Positions 9,229 to 17,586 of a stretch of DNA of 64,000 nt are shown here, in pieces. Under the pieces are notes generated by a model. It worked only from the letters and a program-made list of their open reading frames with translations, searched no databases and had not been told where the DNA came from. Source of the stretch: Chloroflexota bacterium. GTDB taxonomy: Bacteria > Chloroflexota > Anaerolineae > DUEN01. The position numbers were made by a program, and so were the translations under genes. The stretch is from assembly GCA_013152435.1 (NCBI GenBank), contig JAADGJ010000119.1, positions 27,151 through 91,150 of the forward strand, written 5' to 3'. Numbering within the stretch: position 1 is the first letter of the stretch; every line of letters starts with the position of its first letter.

Positions 9229-9418
9229 CCTCATGTTTCACGCTCAGTCACGGAAGGGTCCCAAGCAACCTACTGAGCCGCCCTCGGTCGGGTTGGCCGA
9301 ACCCAGCCCCCTCAGGGCCGACCGACATCGGTCGAGGATGCTGCCCCGACCGTGTCCCCAAAATGGACCCTCACCACGACCAGCGCTCTGCCGTTCAATT
9401 GCTCGGGACTCGCTTCCG
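9205..9418 (-). ncRNA. putative free-standing structured RNA
   Basis: Between the stops of two convergent genes the minus strand has a promoter, a closed structured domain and a terminator hairpin. The ends of the domain pair over about 16 bp: CGGAAG...GTCCC..AGCAA near 9418-9398 against TTGCT.GGGAC..CTTCCG near 9270-9251. At least three inner hairpins follow: GGGTTCGGCCAACCC (near 9288-9306), CGACCGATGTCGGTCG (near 9320-9337) and GTCC/GGAC around a TTTT loop (near 9352-9368). One pair in the closing stem is G-U only if the minus strand is the RNA and A-C on the other strand, which favours minus. I do not recognise it as 6S, SRP, RNase P, tmRNA or a known riboswitch. Confidence 0.5.
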
Positions 9419-9423
9419 TATAT

Positions 9424-9452
9424 AATTTAGCACGTCGGATGGACGGTGTCAA
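9424..9452 (-). promoter_or_regulatory. promoter of the putative structured RNA
   Basis: TTGACA (9452-9447), a 17-base spacer and TAAATT (9429-9424) on the minus strand put the transcript start near 9417, at the foot of the closing stem. A weaker plus-strand pair (TTGCTC 9399-9404, TATAAT 9421-9426) overlaps it. Confidence 0.5.
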
Positions 9453-9545
9453 TAGGGCCAAGCTTACCAATCGTGTTCCCCGGGGCCTTCCCCGCCCTCC
9501 CTACGTTTTTGCAACTCAGAGCACAGCCCCGCCCGGTCGCCGCGC

Positions 9546-10319
9546 TCAAACGAGAGGCCAGGGGTGACTACGCCCGGGGCCCGGCCCGGGGAAACGCGGA
9601 ACCCGCAACACCCGCTCCACACGCAGGACGAACGCGCGGATCTCCTCCTCTGAGAGAAGGTGTCCCAACGCCTCTCGCAACTCGCCGGACTCCATCAGAT
9701 GCTGACGCAACTCCCTCAGATCGTCCAGATATCGACGGGGAACCGGCTTGCCCTGAAAATCCCAGATCACCGTGCGCAGCTTGCGCTGGACGTGAAAGGT
9801 CAGCCCATGGTCCACCGCCCAGATCCGCCCATCGCGCCCCAGCAGGCAGTGCCCTCCTTTGCGATCCGCGTTGTTGGTGATGAGATCGAAGAGGGCGATG
9901 GGAAGCAGATCCCGCAGGCGCTCCTCACGAAAGGTGAAATAGTGAACCTCTGGGTCGTGATCGATGTAAAGCTGGAGCGATCCCAACCCATGCGGCCCCT
10001 CACGCAACACCGTGGGAGGAATCCACGGCCATCCCAACGCCTGGCTGACCAGATACGACGCCATCTCCCGCAGGCACAACGTCCCCGCCGGGAAATCCCA
10101 TAACGGCGTCTCACCCCGCTGGGGCTTGTAGACGGCCAGCGCAGCCAGCGTATCATCCCGGACCGTAACCAGGAAGGTATAGTTGGAGCTCCACGGGATC
10201 AGCCCTTGCGGCTCGATCTCGCCCTCGCTCAGCAGCTTCAGGATCCGACCGACATCAACCGCTACCGCCTGTTCCAGGTCAACCTGCGATCTCTCCTCAG
10301 CTGACTCGTCCCGCGCCAT
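9546..10319 (-). CDS. SCO1664-family (kinase-like fold) protein
   Basis: A 257-residue cytoplasmic protein matching the conserved SCO1664/TIGR03843-type family, which has a PI3/4-kinase-like core. The family pattern is visible as LIPWSSNYTFLV (about 40-51), VYKPQRGETPLWDFP with Lys65, FDLITNNADRKGGH with Asp152, and WAVDHGLTFH with Asp170. In kinase-like folds these would be the ATP lysine, the catalytic loop and the metal-binding Asp. The physiological substrate is unknown to me. I use the ATG at 10319; in-frame ATG 10364 and TTG 10391 are possible but add unconserved residues. In actinobacteria the family often neighbours mycothiol or phosphatase genes; no such partner lies here. Confidence 0.75.
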   Translation of the reverse strand: MARDESAEERSQVDLEQAVAVDVGRILKLLSEGEIEPQGLIPWSSNYTFLVTVRDDTLAALAVYKPQRGETPLWDFPAGTLCLREMASYLVSQALGWPWIPPTVLREGPHGLGSLQLYIDHDPEVHYFTFREERLRDLLPIALFDLITNNADRKGGHCLLGRDGRIWAVDHGLTFHVQRKLRTVIWDFQGKPVPRRYLDDLRELRQHLMESGELREALGHLLSEEEIRAFVLRVERVLRVPRFPGPGPGRSHPWPLV

Positions 10320-10422
10320 CTCGCACCCTGCACCCGATCTCTTGATACCTGCCCTTCCGCTCATACCACAAAGAGCCGTCGACCGACTCAATAAGCGAGC
10401 CCGCCACCCCGGCCCGCCGCCT

Positions 10423-10452
10423 AGTATAGCATGAAAGCATCGCCCGCGACAA
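10423..10452 (-). promoter_or_regulatory. promoter of the SCO1664-like gene
   Basis: TTGTCG (10452-10447), 18 bases, TGC-TATACT (-10 at 10428-10423) on the minus strand, about 100 bases before the chosen start. Confidence 0.5.
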
Positions 10453-10485
10453 CGATCGCATCAACAGATCAGGAAGCTTCTTCTG

Positions 10486-10745
10486 AGAATGTGCCTGAAA
10501 AATGCCGTTGCTTCTGCTATGGGGAGGCCCAGAGGGGCTCCGCCCCTCCGGAAAAAGCCCTTCTTTTGCCTTCGACCTGCCTGGCCTCGGCCTGGGTCCT
10601 GCGGGAAGGGCCGAGAAAGGCAGATGCAGGCCGAAAAAGTGGGGTTTTCCGTGGAGGGGAGGCCCCCTCCACACCTCCCCCTGTGGAGCTAGTCGTTGAG
10701 GGAGATCCCTCGGACATCTTGCCGGTAAATTTTCAGACACGCTCT
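10486..10745. repeat. MITE-like intergenic repeat, family A copy 2
   Basis: A 260-bp element running from AGAATGTGCCTGAAAAAT to ATTTTCAGACACGCTCT, an imperfect terminal inverted repeat. TCTGA lies next to both termini, a possible 5-bp target duplication. The interior has several GC hairpins. The remaining 10746-10985 stretch before the MFS gene shows nothing I can name. Confidence 0.8.
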
Positions 10746-10985
10746 GAGCCCCCTCGAGCTCCCCGCCGCATTTCCATACGAAACAGATATCCCCCCCCTC
10801 AATAGAGGTAGCGCGTTCTTTTCATGGAGGCCATCCCGCCAGATGCAAACTTCCTTGCGCGTTCTGGCGATGCAGCCCCTTCCATGCTATCATAGCCCGG
10901 CCGAAGGGCTCCGCCTCTACGATCAAGCGGCGAGAGCCTCTCACGACACCGGGGGAATCCGCCGGACAGAGCATAGAGGGAAACG

Positions 10986-12176
10986 GTGACGCATACAGAG
11001 AAACGGAAGCTGGTGGGACTGACGTACGCCGCAATGGCGCAGCACGGCATCGCCCTGGTGCTGATGGGCCCCGTACTGCCATCGATCATGGAGACGTTCA
11101 AGGTTCATGAGTCCGCGGCCGGGCTCATGCTGGGCCTCGGCTCTTTGGGATTCGCTTTGGGCCCGATGGTCGCCGGGACGATCACCGATCGAGCCGGGGT
11201 CAAGCGGGCGCTGCTCCTGGGGCTGTGGATCGAGGCGCTCATGCTCGGCCTGTTGGGATTCGCCCCGGCCTTCCGCTGGATCATCATCACCAACATGCTG
11301 TTGCACTTCTTCGCCGCCTTCGTGGAGACGTCCGTGAACGTGATGCCGACGCTCATCGAGCGCCGCAACGCCGGCTCCCTGATGAACATCGTGCACCTCT
11401 TCTTCAGCGTGGGAGCACTGGTCTCCCCGATCCTGGCCGGGATGATCCTGAAGACCACGGGAAGCTGGAGGCTGGTCTTCTGGTTCGTCGCCCTGCCCAC
11501 GATCCTGCTGGCTCTGATCGCCTGGCGTACCCCCTTCCCGGACCAGCGCGCGGGGGCGGCCAAGACGAAGCGCCCTGTGCCCCTGGGGACCCTTCTGCGC
11601 GATCGCTCGATCTTGCTGGGAGCGCTGGCTCTCTTCCTCTACGTCGGCGCCGAGGTGGGCGTCTCCAACTGGATCGTCCTCTACCTGAAGCGCCGGCTGG
11701 GATTCGCTACCCTGGCCTCGACCTCCGGGCTATCCGTGCTGTGGGTGGGGATCATGGTGGGCCGGTATCTGAACTCCCGGCTGGCCCGAACCCGCTCCAG
11801 CCGAGAGCTGGTGCTGTGGGCGGGCGTAGGCGGGCTGTTCACCGGCCTCGGGCTGCTCACGGCCCGCACCCCGCTGATGGCGTACGTCTGGCTGGGGGCG
11901 ATCGGCTTGTGCATGTCCGGCGTGTTCCCCAACATCATGGCCGAACTGAACGGACGAGATCCGGCGCGAGCGGGCGCCGTGACGGGCATCCTGACGGTGG
12001 GGGCAGCCGCCGGCGCCATGGTCTCACAGCCGCTGCTGGGCGTGGTCGCCGAGCGAATGGGGCTGCCAGTGGCCATGGCGCTGCCAGGGATCATGATGGG
12101 TCTTTTGACCGTCGCGTACCTGGGGGCGGTCGACATCAAGCCCGGGGAACGGGAGATGGAGGCGGCCAATCCGTGA
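10986..12176 (+). CDS. MFS transporter
   Basis: A 396-residue major facilitator with about 12 predicted membrane helices in two halves joined near residues 185-205 (RTPFPDQRAGAAKTKRPV). The loop 2-3 signature reads GTITDRAGVKRALL (about 60-73), the usual MFS GxxxDRxGxR pattern. A YlmG/fucose-permease-like style (SLGFALGPMVAG; ETSVNVMPTLIE) suggests a sugar or drug substrate, but that cannot be decided. The GTG start at 10986 follows AGAGGGAAAC. The gene ends against the tRNA cluster that runs on the opposite strand. Confidence 0.85.
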   Translation: MTHTEKRKLVGLTYAAMAQHGIALVLMGPVLPSIMETFKVHESAAGLMLGLGSLGFALGPMVAGTITDRAGVKRALLLGLWIEALMLGLLGFAPAFRWIIITNMLLHFFAAFVETSVNVMPTLIERRNAGSLMNIVHLFFSVGALVSPILAGMILKTTGSWRLVFWFVALPTILLALIAWRTPFPDQRAGAAKTKRPVPLGTLLRDRSILLGALALFLYVGAEVGVSNWIVLYLKRRLGFATLASTSGLSVLWVGIMVGRYLNSRLARTRSSRELVLWAGVGGLFTGLGLLTARTPLMAYVWLGAIGLCMSGVFPNIMAELNGRDPARAGAVTGILTVGAAAGAMVSQPLLGVVAERMGLPVAMALPGIMMGLLTVAYLGAVDIKPGEREMEAANP

Positions 12177-12205
12177 ACTGTCCTCAGCCGGTGGGCAAAA
12201 ACAAT

Positions 12206-12230
12206 CGCCCGGCCGATTTCCGGTCGGGCG
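12206..12230 (-). terminator. terminator of the tRNA operon
   Basis: CGCCCGACCG and CGGCCGGGCG form a stem around AAAT, followed on the minus strand by ATTGTTTTTG. It lies 16 bases after the tRNA-Arg CCA end. Confidence 0.75.
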
Positions 12231-12245
12231 ACGTCTTTGTGAGAA

Positions 12246-12321
12246 TGGTACCCTCGGCAGGATTTGAACCTGCGGCCTCAGCGTCCGCAGCGCTGCGCTC
12301 TATCCCCTGAGCTACGAGGGC
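12246..12321 (-). tRNA. tRNA-Arg (anticodon GCG)
   Basis: A 76-base cloverleaf: acceptor GCCCTCG/CGAGGGT, D arm GCTC-AGGGGATA-GAGC, anticodon stem CAGCG/CGCTG with loop CTGCGGA, T arm GCAGG-TTCAAAT-CCTGC, and an encoded CCA. It is the last gene of the tRNA operon. Confidence 0.95.
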
Positions 12322-12360
12322 ACATGCACGCCAGACGGCGATTCACCGTCCAGCATCAGG

Positions 12361-12451
12361 CGGGGAGGAAGGGATTCGAACCCTTGGTGGAGGTTTTAGC
12401 CCCCACAACCGCTTAGCAGGCGGCCCCAATCGTCCACTCTGGCACCTCCCC
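12361..12451 (-). tRNA. tRNA-Ser (anticodon GCT)
   Basis: A 91-base class II tRNA with acceptor GGGGAGG/CCTCCCC, discriminator G, loop CTGCTAA and the long variable arm TGTGGGGGCTAAAACCTCCA. The T arm is AAGGG-TTCGAAT-CCCTT. The 3' end reads G-CCT, so the full CCA is not encoded. Confidence 0.95.
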
Positions 12452-12476
12452 AGACTGACGCTATAAGGTTGTTCAT

Positions 12477-12568
<92 letters not shown>

Positions 12569-12601
12569 TCGAGGTTGGGGCCCTCCCCCTATGACGGTGC
12601 C

Positions 12602-12630
12602 AGTATACACAAGAGGGGACGAATTGTCAA
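12602..12630 (-). promoter_or_regulatory. promoter of the tRNA operon
   Basis: TTGACA (12630-12625), exactly 17 bases and TATACT (12607-12602): a near-consensus minus-strand promoter about 34 bases before tRNA-Ser(TGA). It makes the tRNAs independent of serS readthrough. Confidence 0.8.
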
Positions 12631-12668
12631 AAGCGAGCGTTTTTGGAACCATCCCCTGGATAAGCCAA

Positions 12669-12695
12669 ATGCCGGGGCCGCGGGGACCCCGGCAT
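12669..12695 (-). terminator. terminator of serS
   Basis: Arms ATGCCGGGG and CCCCGGCAT make a 9-bp stem, followed on the minus strand by TTGGCTTATCC. It sits 42 bases after the serS stop. Confidence 0.55.
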
Positions 12696-12736
12696 CCGGC
12701 AGAAGGGCTCAGAACGATCCCGTCGGGCGGCCGGGA

Positions 12737-14017
12737 TCACCGGATCACCTCCACGCCGCCCATGTAAGGCCGCAACACCTCCGGCACGATCACGGAGCCA
12801 TCCTTCTGCTGATAGTTCTCCAGGATGGCGATCATCACTCGCGGCAGCGCCAGCCCCGACCCGTTCAACGTGTGCACGAACTCCGGCCTGGCACCCGGCT
12901 CCGGCCGATATCGGATGTTCGCCCGCCGCGCCTGGAAATCCATGAAGTTCGAGCAGGAGCTGACCTCCAGCCACTCCCGGCAGCCCGGCGCCCACATCTC
13001 CACATCGTACTTGATGGCCGCCGTGAAGCTCAGGTCACCCGTGCACATCTGCACCACGCGATGCGGGATGCCCAAGCGGCGGCACACCTCCTCTGCGTTG
13101 TCCACCAGCTTCTCCAGCTCCTCGTCCGAGGTGTGCGGCTCCACGAACTTCACCATCTCCACCTTGTCGAACTGATGCCCCCGCTTGATGCCGCGCACAT
13201 CCCGCCCGGCCGACATCTTCTCACGCCGCCAACAGGGCGTGTATGCCACGTGATAGATGGGCAGGCTGCCGGGCGGCAGGATCTCGTCCCGATAGAGGTT
13301 CGTGACCGGGACCTCCGCCGTGGGGACCCACCAGAGATCGTCCTCCACGTCGTGATAGAGATTGTCCTCGAACTTGGGGAGCTGGCCCGTCCCCACCAGG
13401 CACTCCCGCTTGACCACGAAGGGCGGATAGACCTCCGTGTAGCCATGCTCGCTGACGTGCAGGTCGATCATCCAGGTGATCAGAGCGCGCTGCAGGCGGG
13501 CGCCCAGCCCCCTGAGCACGTAAAACCGGCTGCCGGAGATCTTCACGCCCCGCTCAAAGTCGATGATCCCCAGGGCCGGCCCCAGGTCCCAGTGAGGGAG
13601 GGGCTCAAAGTCGAAGTCCCTCGGCTCCCCCTCCGTGCGGACCACCACGTTGTCGCGCTCGTCCCTGCCCACGGGCACCTTGGGATGTGGCAGGTTGGGG
13701 ATCTGCAACATGGCATCGTGCAGCTCAGCCTCCACCTGTCGCAGGCGCTGATCCAACTCATTGATCCGCTGGCCGATCTCGCTCATCTCCGCCTTGATGG
13801 CCTCGGCCTCCTCCCGCTTTCCCTCTCGCATCAACTGCCCAATCCGCTTGCTGCCGGCGTTACGACGCGCGCGCAGCTCCTCCACCTCCGCCAGCAGGGA
13901 CCGACGCTCCGCATCCAGCTCCAACACTCGATCGATCGGCGCGTCCTCCGCGCCCAGCTTGCGCATGGCATCTCGAACCATATCCGTCTGTTCCCGGATG
14001 ATGCGGATGTCCAACAT
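12737..14017 (-). CDS. serS: seryl-tRNA synthetase
   Basis: A 426-residue class II synthetase that charges tRNA-Ser. The N-terminal helical coiled-coil arm (about 27-105) carries the usual register [19 protein letters not shown]. Motif 2 region [20 protein letters not shown] and motif 3 region [20 protein letters not shown] are intact. The ATG at 14017 has AGGAGG eleven bases upstream and begins with the family start MLDIRIIRE; a longer frame to 14059 would run into the terminator hairpin of the leader. Expression is likely controlled by the T-box leader upstream. Two tRNA-Ser genes lie directly downstream on the same strand. Confidence 0.97.
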   Translation of the reverse strand: MLDIRIIREQTDMVRDAMRKLGAEDAPIDRVLELDAERRSLLAEVEELRARRNAGSKRIGQLMREGKREEAEAIKAEMSEIGQRINELDQRLRQVEAELHDAMLQIPNLPHPKVPVGRDERDNVVVRTEGEPRDFDFEPLPHWDLGPALGIIDFERGVKISGSRFYVLRGLGARLQRALITWMIDLHVSEHGYTEVYPPFVVKRECLVGTGQLPKFEDNLYHDVEDDLWWVPTAEVPVTNLYRDEILPPGSLPIYHVAYTPCWRREKMSAGRDVRGIKRGHQFDKVEMVKFVEPHTSDEELEKLVDNAEEVCRRLGIPHRVVQMCTGDLSFTAAIKYDVEMWAPGCREWLEVSSCSNFMDFQARRANIRYRPEPGARPEFVHTLNGSGLALPRVMIAILENYQQKDGSVIVPEVLRPYMGGVEVIR

Positions 14018-14325
14018 ATCGAGACCTCCTCTGCCCTCCGAATGAAAAGCGCCCCTCATCCGACCAGGACGAGAGGCGCTCTCGTGGTGCCACCTGGATT
14101 CGCCCCGCGCTCACGCCACGGGACCTCCGCGGGTCTATCCGACCCCATCCGCTAACGGGGATGAACCGGCTCACCATACTGAGCACGCCGCCGTTCCGGT
14201 GAGCGACTCGGGAGGGGATTCGAGACGCCTGTGCTACCGCCTTGCACCACCCGGCGGCTCTCTGAAAGCACTACGACGCCCTACTCGTCTCCGTCGTCGT
14301 CGTTCTATACTATCCCTTTCTTACG
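14018..14325 (-). promoter_or_regulatory. T-box leader (riboswitch) of serS
   Basis: The minus-strand leader has Stem I with AGAGAGCC...GGGTGGTGCAAGGCGG (about 14268-14240). A serine triplet (UCU or UCG) sits near 14221-14227, before GAAT and the Stem I return. The T-box AGGTGGCACCACG lies near 14095-14083, and its UGGC suits the G discriminator seen on both tRNA-Ser genes. A terminator AGCGCC..CTC / GAG.GGCGCT with TTTT lies at about 14078-14045. Uncharged tRNA-Ser would stabilise the antiterminator and let serS be read. Which of the two overlapping Ser triplets is the specifier cannot be fixed by eye. Confidence 0.88.
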
Positions 14326-14331
14326 AGCTTC

Positions 14332-14360
14332 AGTATAGCACGGCGCCGTAGCCATGTCAA
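14332..14360 (-). promoter_or_regulatory. promoter of the serS T-box transcript
   Basis: TTGACA (14360-14355), 17 bases, TGC-TATACT (-10 at 14337-14332) on the minus strand. Confidence 0.8.
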
Positions 14361-14379
14361 TCTCGCATCGGCCCTACGG

Positions 14380-14409
14380 TTGGGAGTATCCATCCCGTTA
14401 TGTTATAAT
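14380..14409 (+). promoter_or_regulatory. promoter of the LysM lipoprotein operon
   Basis: TTGGGA (14380-14385), 18 bases, TATAAT (14404-14409), divergent from the serS promoter and about 45 bases before the ATG at 14454. Confidence 0.55.
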
Positions 14410-14453
14410 TTGGTCGGTTTCGCGTTCACCGACACGCACATCAGGTCCTGAGT

Positions 14454-15470
14454 ATGATTCAGACCGGACACGGGTCTTCCACACATCCTATCTGGGGCGT
14501 TCTTCTCTGGCTCGTAGTCGGCTGGCTGCTCGCCGGCTGCGGCCAGGTCATCACCCGACCCACCCCCACGCCGACGCCGAAGGTCGCGGTGCCACCGCGA
14601 GCCACCCCCCGGCCGACGGCCACCCCGGCTCCTTACACGCCGGAGCCCACCCCCACACCGACGGTCACCCCTACGCCGGTGATCTACGTCGTGCAGCGGG
14701 GGGACAACCTGCTTCGCATCGCCGGGCTCTACGGGATCAGCGTGGAGGCCTTACAGGAGGCCAACGGCATCACCGACCCGCGACGACTGCAGATCGGGCA
14801 AGAACTGATCATCCCCCAGGAGGAGATCGCGTCGGGCGAGGCCACCCCCACCCCCACACCCACCCCGATGCCCATCGAGATCGAAAACCTGACCTTCCAC
14901 CGGGCCCCCACAGGGGAGTTGTGGTGTCTGGGTGAGGTGCGCAACATCAATCAGGTGCCTCTGGAGCAGGTGCAGATCGAGATCGTCCTGGTGGATGAGG
15001 CGCAGAAGGAGCTGGCGCGGGCCACGACCTTCGTGCAGGCGGACCTGATCGAAGCGGGCAAGCGGGCCCCCTTCGTGGTCCAGTTCGATGGCACCCCGCC
15101 GCCGTTCGCCAGCTATCGGATCGGGCCGCTCAGCGCGGTGCCCGCCTACATCGGAAGCTACTACCGCGATCTGGAGGTGCGAGACACGAACGGCCAGGGG
15201 GAGCGCTACGCGGCCTATCGGGTGACCGGACGCATCGTCAACGTGGGGCCGGAGGAGGCGGTCGGGGTCAACGTGGTCGTCACCGTTTACGACGCATTGG
15301 GGCGCGTGATCGGCGTGCGTCGGGGCGTCCCCAAGCACAACGTGATCCCTCGCGGCGGGGACACCACATTCCGGATCGAGGTCGTGCCCATCGGTGGGCC
15401 GGTCGCCACCTATACGGTGCTGGCCCAGGGGCGCCGGCTTCCCACACCAACTCCCATCCTCGGAGACTGA
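14454..15470 (+). CDS. LysM-containing lipoprotein
   Basis: A 338-residue surface lipoprotein. The signal peptide ends in the lipobox LLAGC with the lipidated Cys29. A Thr/Pro-rich spacer leads to one LysM (about 77-122: YVVQRGDNLLRIAGLYG to LQIGQELIIP), which binds glycan strands. A second Thr/Pro stretch follows. Then come two beta-rich repeats: the FxLYD-like segment ELWCLGEVRNINQVPLEQV (about 160-220) and YRVTGRIVNVGPEEAVGVNV (about 255-320). The function beyond peptidoglycan attachment is unknown. It heads an operon with plsC and a sortase; its stop is directly followed by the plsC start. Confidence 0.85.
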   Translation: MIQTGHGSSTHPIWGVLLWLVVGWLLAGCGQVITRPTPTPTPKVAVPPRATPRPTATPAPYTPEPTPTPTVTPTPVIYVVQRGDNLLRIAGLYGISVEALQEANGITDPRRLQIGQELIIPQEEIASGEATPTPTPTPMPIEIENLTFHRAPTGELWCLGEVRNINQVPLEQVQIEIVLVDEAQKELARATTFVQADLIEAGKRAPFVVQFDGTPPPFASYRIGPLSAVPAYIGSYYRDLEVRDTNGQGERYAAYRVTGRIVNVGPEEAVGVNVVVTVYDALGRVIGVRRGVPKHNVIPRGGDTTFRIEVVPIGGPVATYTVLAQGRRLPTPTPILGD

Positions 15471-15473
15471 GTG

Positions 15474-16175
15474 ATGGCCATACAGCTCGTTCGTCTGCCG
15501 GATACGACGGAGGCGGTGGCCGCGCGGGCGCTGGAGACCCCGTGGCTTTACCGCTTCCTGCGCAAAGTGATCCGCGTGCTCCTGACGCTGCTCTTTCGCG
15601 TCGAGATCATCGGGGCCGAACACCTCAACCAGCCGGGGGGGCCGCTGCTGGTCGTCACCAACCATCTGCACTGGCTGGACCCACCCATCGTCTTCGCCAT
15701 CTTCCCCCTGCGCACCACGGTGTTCGCCGCGGAGAAGTGGAGCACGCATCCCATCATCGGCGACCTATTCCGGCTGGTCGGGAACGCGATCTTCGTCCAG
15801 CGGGGCGAGGTGGATCGCCGGGCGCTCGGGAAGGCGCTGGCCGTGCTGAAGGCGGGCGGGGTTCTGGGCATCGCGCCGGAGGGGACCCGCAGCAGAACGG
15901 GGAAGCTGCAACGCGGGAAAGGCGGGGCCGCGTATCTGGCCTCCCGGACCGGCGCGCCGATCCTTCCCATCGGCCTCAGCGGCCAGGAGAAGGCGTTTCG
16001 AACGCTCCTGTGCCGTCTGCGCCGCCCTACCATCCGAGTCGTCGTGGGAGAGCCCTTCACACTGCCCGGCACGCCCAACCGGGCCAAAGGAGACGAGCTG
16101 GACGCGTACACGGACATGATCATGCGCCGCCTGGCGGCGCTTCTCCCCCCGGAGTACCGCGGGGTTTATGGATAG
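15474..16175 (+). CDS. plsC: 1-acyl-sn-glycerol-3-phosphate acyltransferase
   Basis: A 233-residue membrane-associated acyltransferase that makes phosphatidic acid. Motif I NHLHWLD has H64-x4-D69, motif III is APEGTRSR, and KGGAAYLASRTGAPILPIGL is the usual motif IV region. The ATG at 15474 is chosen; a GTG three bases earlier directly abuts the previous stop. It overlaps the start of the sortase gene by 8 bases. Confidence 0.9.
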   Translation: MAIQLVRLPDTTEAVAARALETPWLYRFLRKVIRVLLTLLFRVEIIGAEHLNQPGGPLLVVTNHLHWLDPPIVFAIFPLRTTVFAAEKWSTHPIIGDLFRLVGNAIFVQRGEVDRRALGKALAVLKAGGVLGIAPEGTRSRTGKLQRGKGGAAYLASRTGAPILPIGLSGQEKAFRTLLCRLRRPTIRVVVGEPFTLPGTPNRAKGDELDAYTDMIMRRLAALLPPEYRGVYG

Positions 16176-17502
16176 GGACGCCATGCACCCTCGCGTCTGT
16201 CCCCTATTGAGGGGGAAAAACCGGCGAAGTGCGCCATTGCTCCGCCCCCATCCCTTCAACCGCTGCCTGATGATGCAGGCGAGGATGGCGCCGCGCCAGG
16301 ACACCCAGACCCGTTACTGTCTGGGCGGGCGACACGCGCTCTGCCCCCTATACGTCGCCCATGCCCATGGCTCAGCGCCCTCCCCACCCACGCGATCGTG
16401 GCCACACCGGATCCTGGCAGCGATCCTCGTCACCATCCTCGTCCTCAGCTCGCTCGCCTGGTATGGATGGAGCCACATGGGAGTGCCTTCCTTCCCCACC
16501 CCGGGCACGACGTCCGCGCACCGCATGGCGCTCGCCACCGCCATCGCGCCGATCGCGCTGGCGGCGCCCCCGCGGGTGACCATCCTGCCCGCCTCGTCCC
16601 AAACGCCCCCTCCCCAGCGCACACCCTGGCTGACGCCGACGCCTCAGAGGGCGGAGGAGACGGGCGAAGCAGACGCCCTCCCCCCATTTCACCCGGAGAC
16701 GGCCGAAACCTCAGGGCCTCTCACGGACACACCGCCCACGGACCCGCCCTCCGCAGCACGCGGGACTCCGACCGGCACCCTCACCCCCACCTATACCCCA
16801 ACGCCAACTCCCCGGGGGCCGGAGCAGGAGGCCACGCCGGTGGCGACGGCGGAGATCAGCTTCATCGCCTTGAATCCCTCGGCCACGCCGACCTCCGTCC
16901 ACCTCCCCAACGGGGCCGCGCTCCAGCCGGAGGCCACCGCGACGGCCTCTCCCTCTCGCCTTCAGCCCACGGCCTCTCGCCGAGTTCAGGTCGCCACGCC
17001 GACGCCTCTGCCGCCTGATCGGATCGTCGCCACGAGCATCGGGCTGGACGCGCCGGTGGTGCCGGTCGGCCAGAGGATGGTGCAGGTGGGCGGGCAAACG
17101 GCGGTAATCTGGGACGTGGCCGACTACGCGGCGGGCTGGCACAAGGATTCGGCCCGGCCGGGGCAGCGCGGCAACATCGTCATCTCCGGGCATCACAACA
17201 TTAAGGGGGAGGTCTTCCGTTACGTGGTGCAGCTGGAGGAGGGCGACGAGATCGTGCTATACGCAGGGGGCCGCCCTTACCGATACGTCGTCCAGCGCAA
17301 GATGATCCTGAAGGAGAAGGGAGAGCCCCTGGAGGTGAGGCAGAGGAACGCCCGCTGGATCGCCCCCTCCTCCGACGAGCGGCTGACGCTGGTGACCTGT
17401 TGGCCCTACACCAGCAACACCCATCGCGTCATCGTGGTCGCCAAGCCCGTGAGGACCCCGGCGGCCCACCCAACGTCCTCGCTCGACCACCTGACGCCAT
17501 GA
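16168..17502 (+). CDS. membrane-anchored sortase with long Pro/Thr linker
   Basis: An N-terminal membrane helix (about 82-102, ILAAILVTILVLSSLAWYG) is followed by a roughly 180-residue low-complexity Pro/Thr/Ala linker and a C-terminal sortase domain (about 285-435). Catalytic residues visible are His342 in ISGHHNI, Cys411 in LTLVTCWP and Arg420 in NTHRVIVV. Class D/E-like sortases join surface proteins or pilins to the wall. No LPxTG substrate is seen in the window. The start is uncertain: 16168 overlaps plsC; the ATG at 16285, with GCAGGCGAGG upstream, is a strong alternative giving 405 residues. Confidence 0.82.
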   Translation: MDRDAMHPRVCPLLRGKNRRSAPLLRPHPFNRCLMMQARMAPRQDTQTRYCLGGRHALCPLYVAHAHGSAPSPPTRSWPHRILAAILVTILVLSSLAWYGWSHMGVPSFPTPGTTSAHRMALATAIAPIALAAPPRVTILPASSQTPPPQRTPWLTPTPQRAEETGEADALPPFHPETAETSGPLTDTPPTDPPSAARGTPTGTLTPTYTPTPTPRGPEQEATPVATAEISFIALNPSATPTSVHLPNGAALQPEATATASPSRLQPTASRRVQVATPTPLPPDRIVATSIGLDAPVVPVGQRMVQVGGQTAVIWDVADYAAGWHKDSARPGQRGNIVISGHHNIKGEVFRYVVQLEEGDEIVLYAGGRPYRYVVQRKMILKEKGEPLEVRQRNARWIAPSSDERLTLVTCWPYTSNTHRVIVVAKPVRTPAAHPTSSLDHLTP

Positions 17503-17586
17503 GCACATGACGGGAAACATCCCGCGAGTTTCCCAACGCGGTGGCCCTTTCTCTGGCCCCATAGCGAAGCGCGAGGCTGCCCGCGA

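Noticed and set aside
9399..9426. Plus-strand promoter TTGCTC/TATAAT between convergent genes
   Set aside because: It overlaps a better minus-strand promoter and leads into no gene; kept only as a note under the structured RNA.
14580..14680. Thr/Pro-rich coding stretches taken as DNA repeats (also at 2730-2960, 16760-16860 and 63000-63125)
   Set aside because: These are low-complexity linkers in secreted proteins, in frame with recognised domains.
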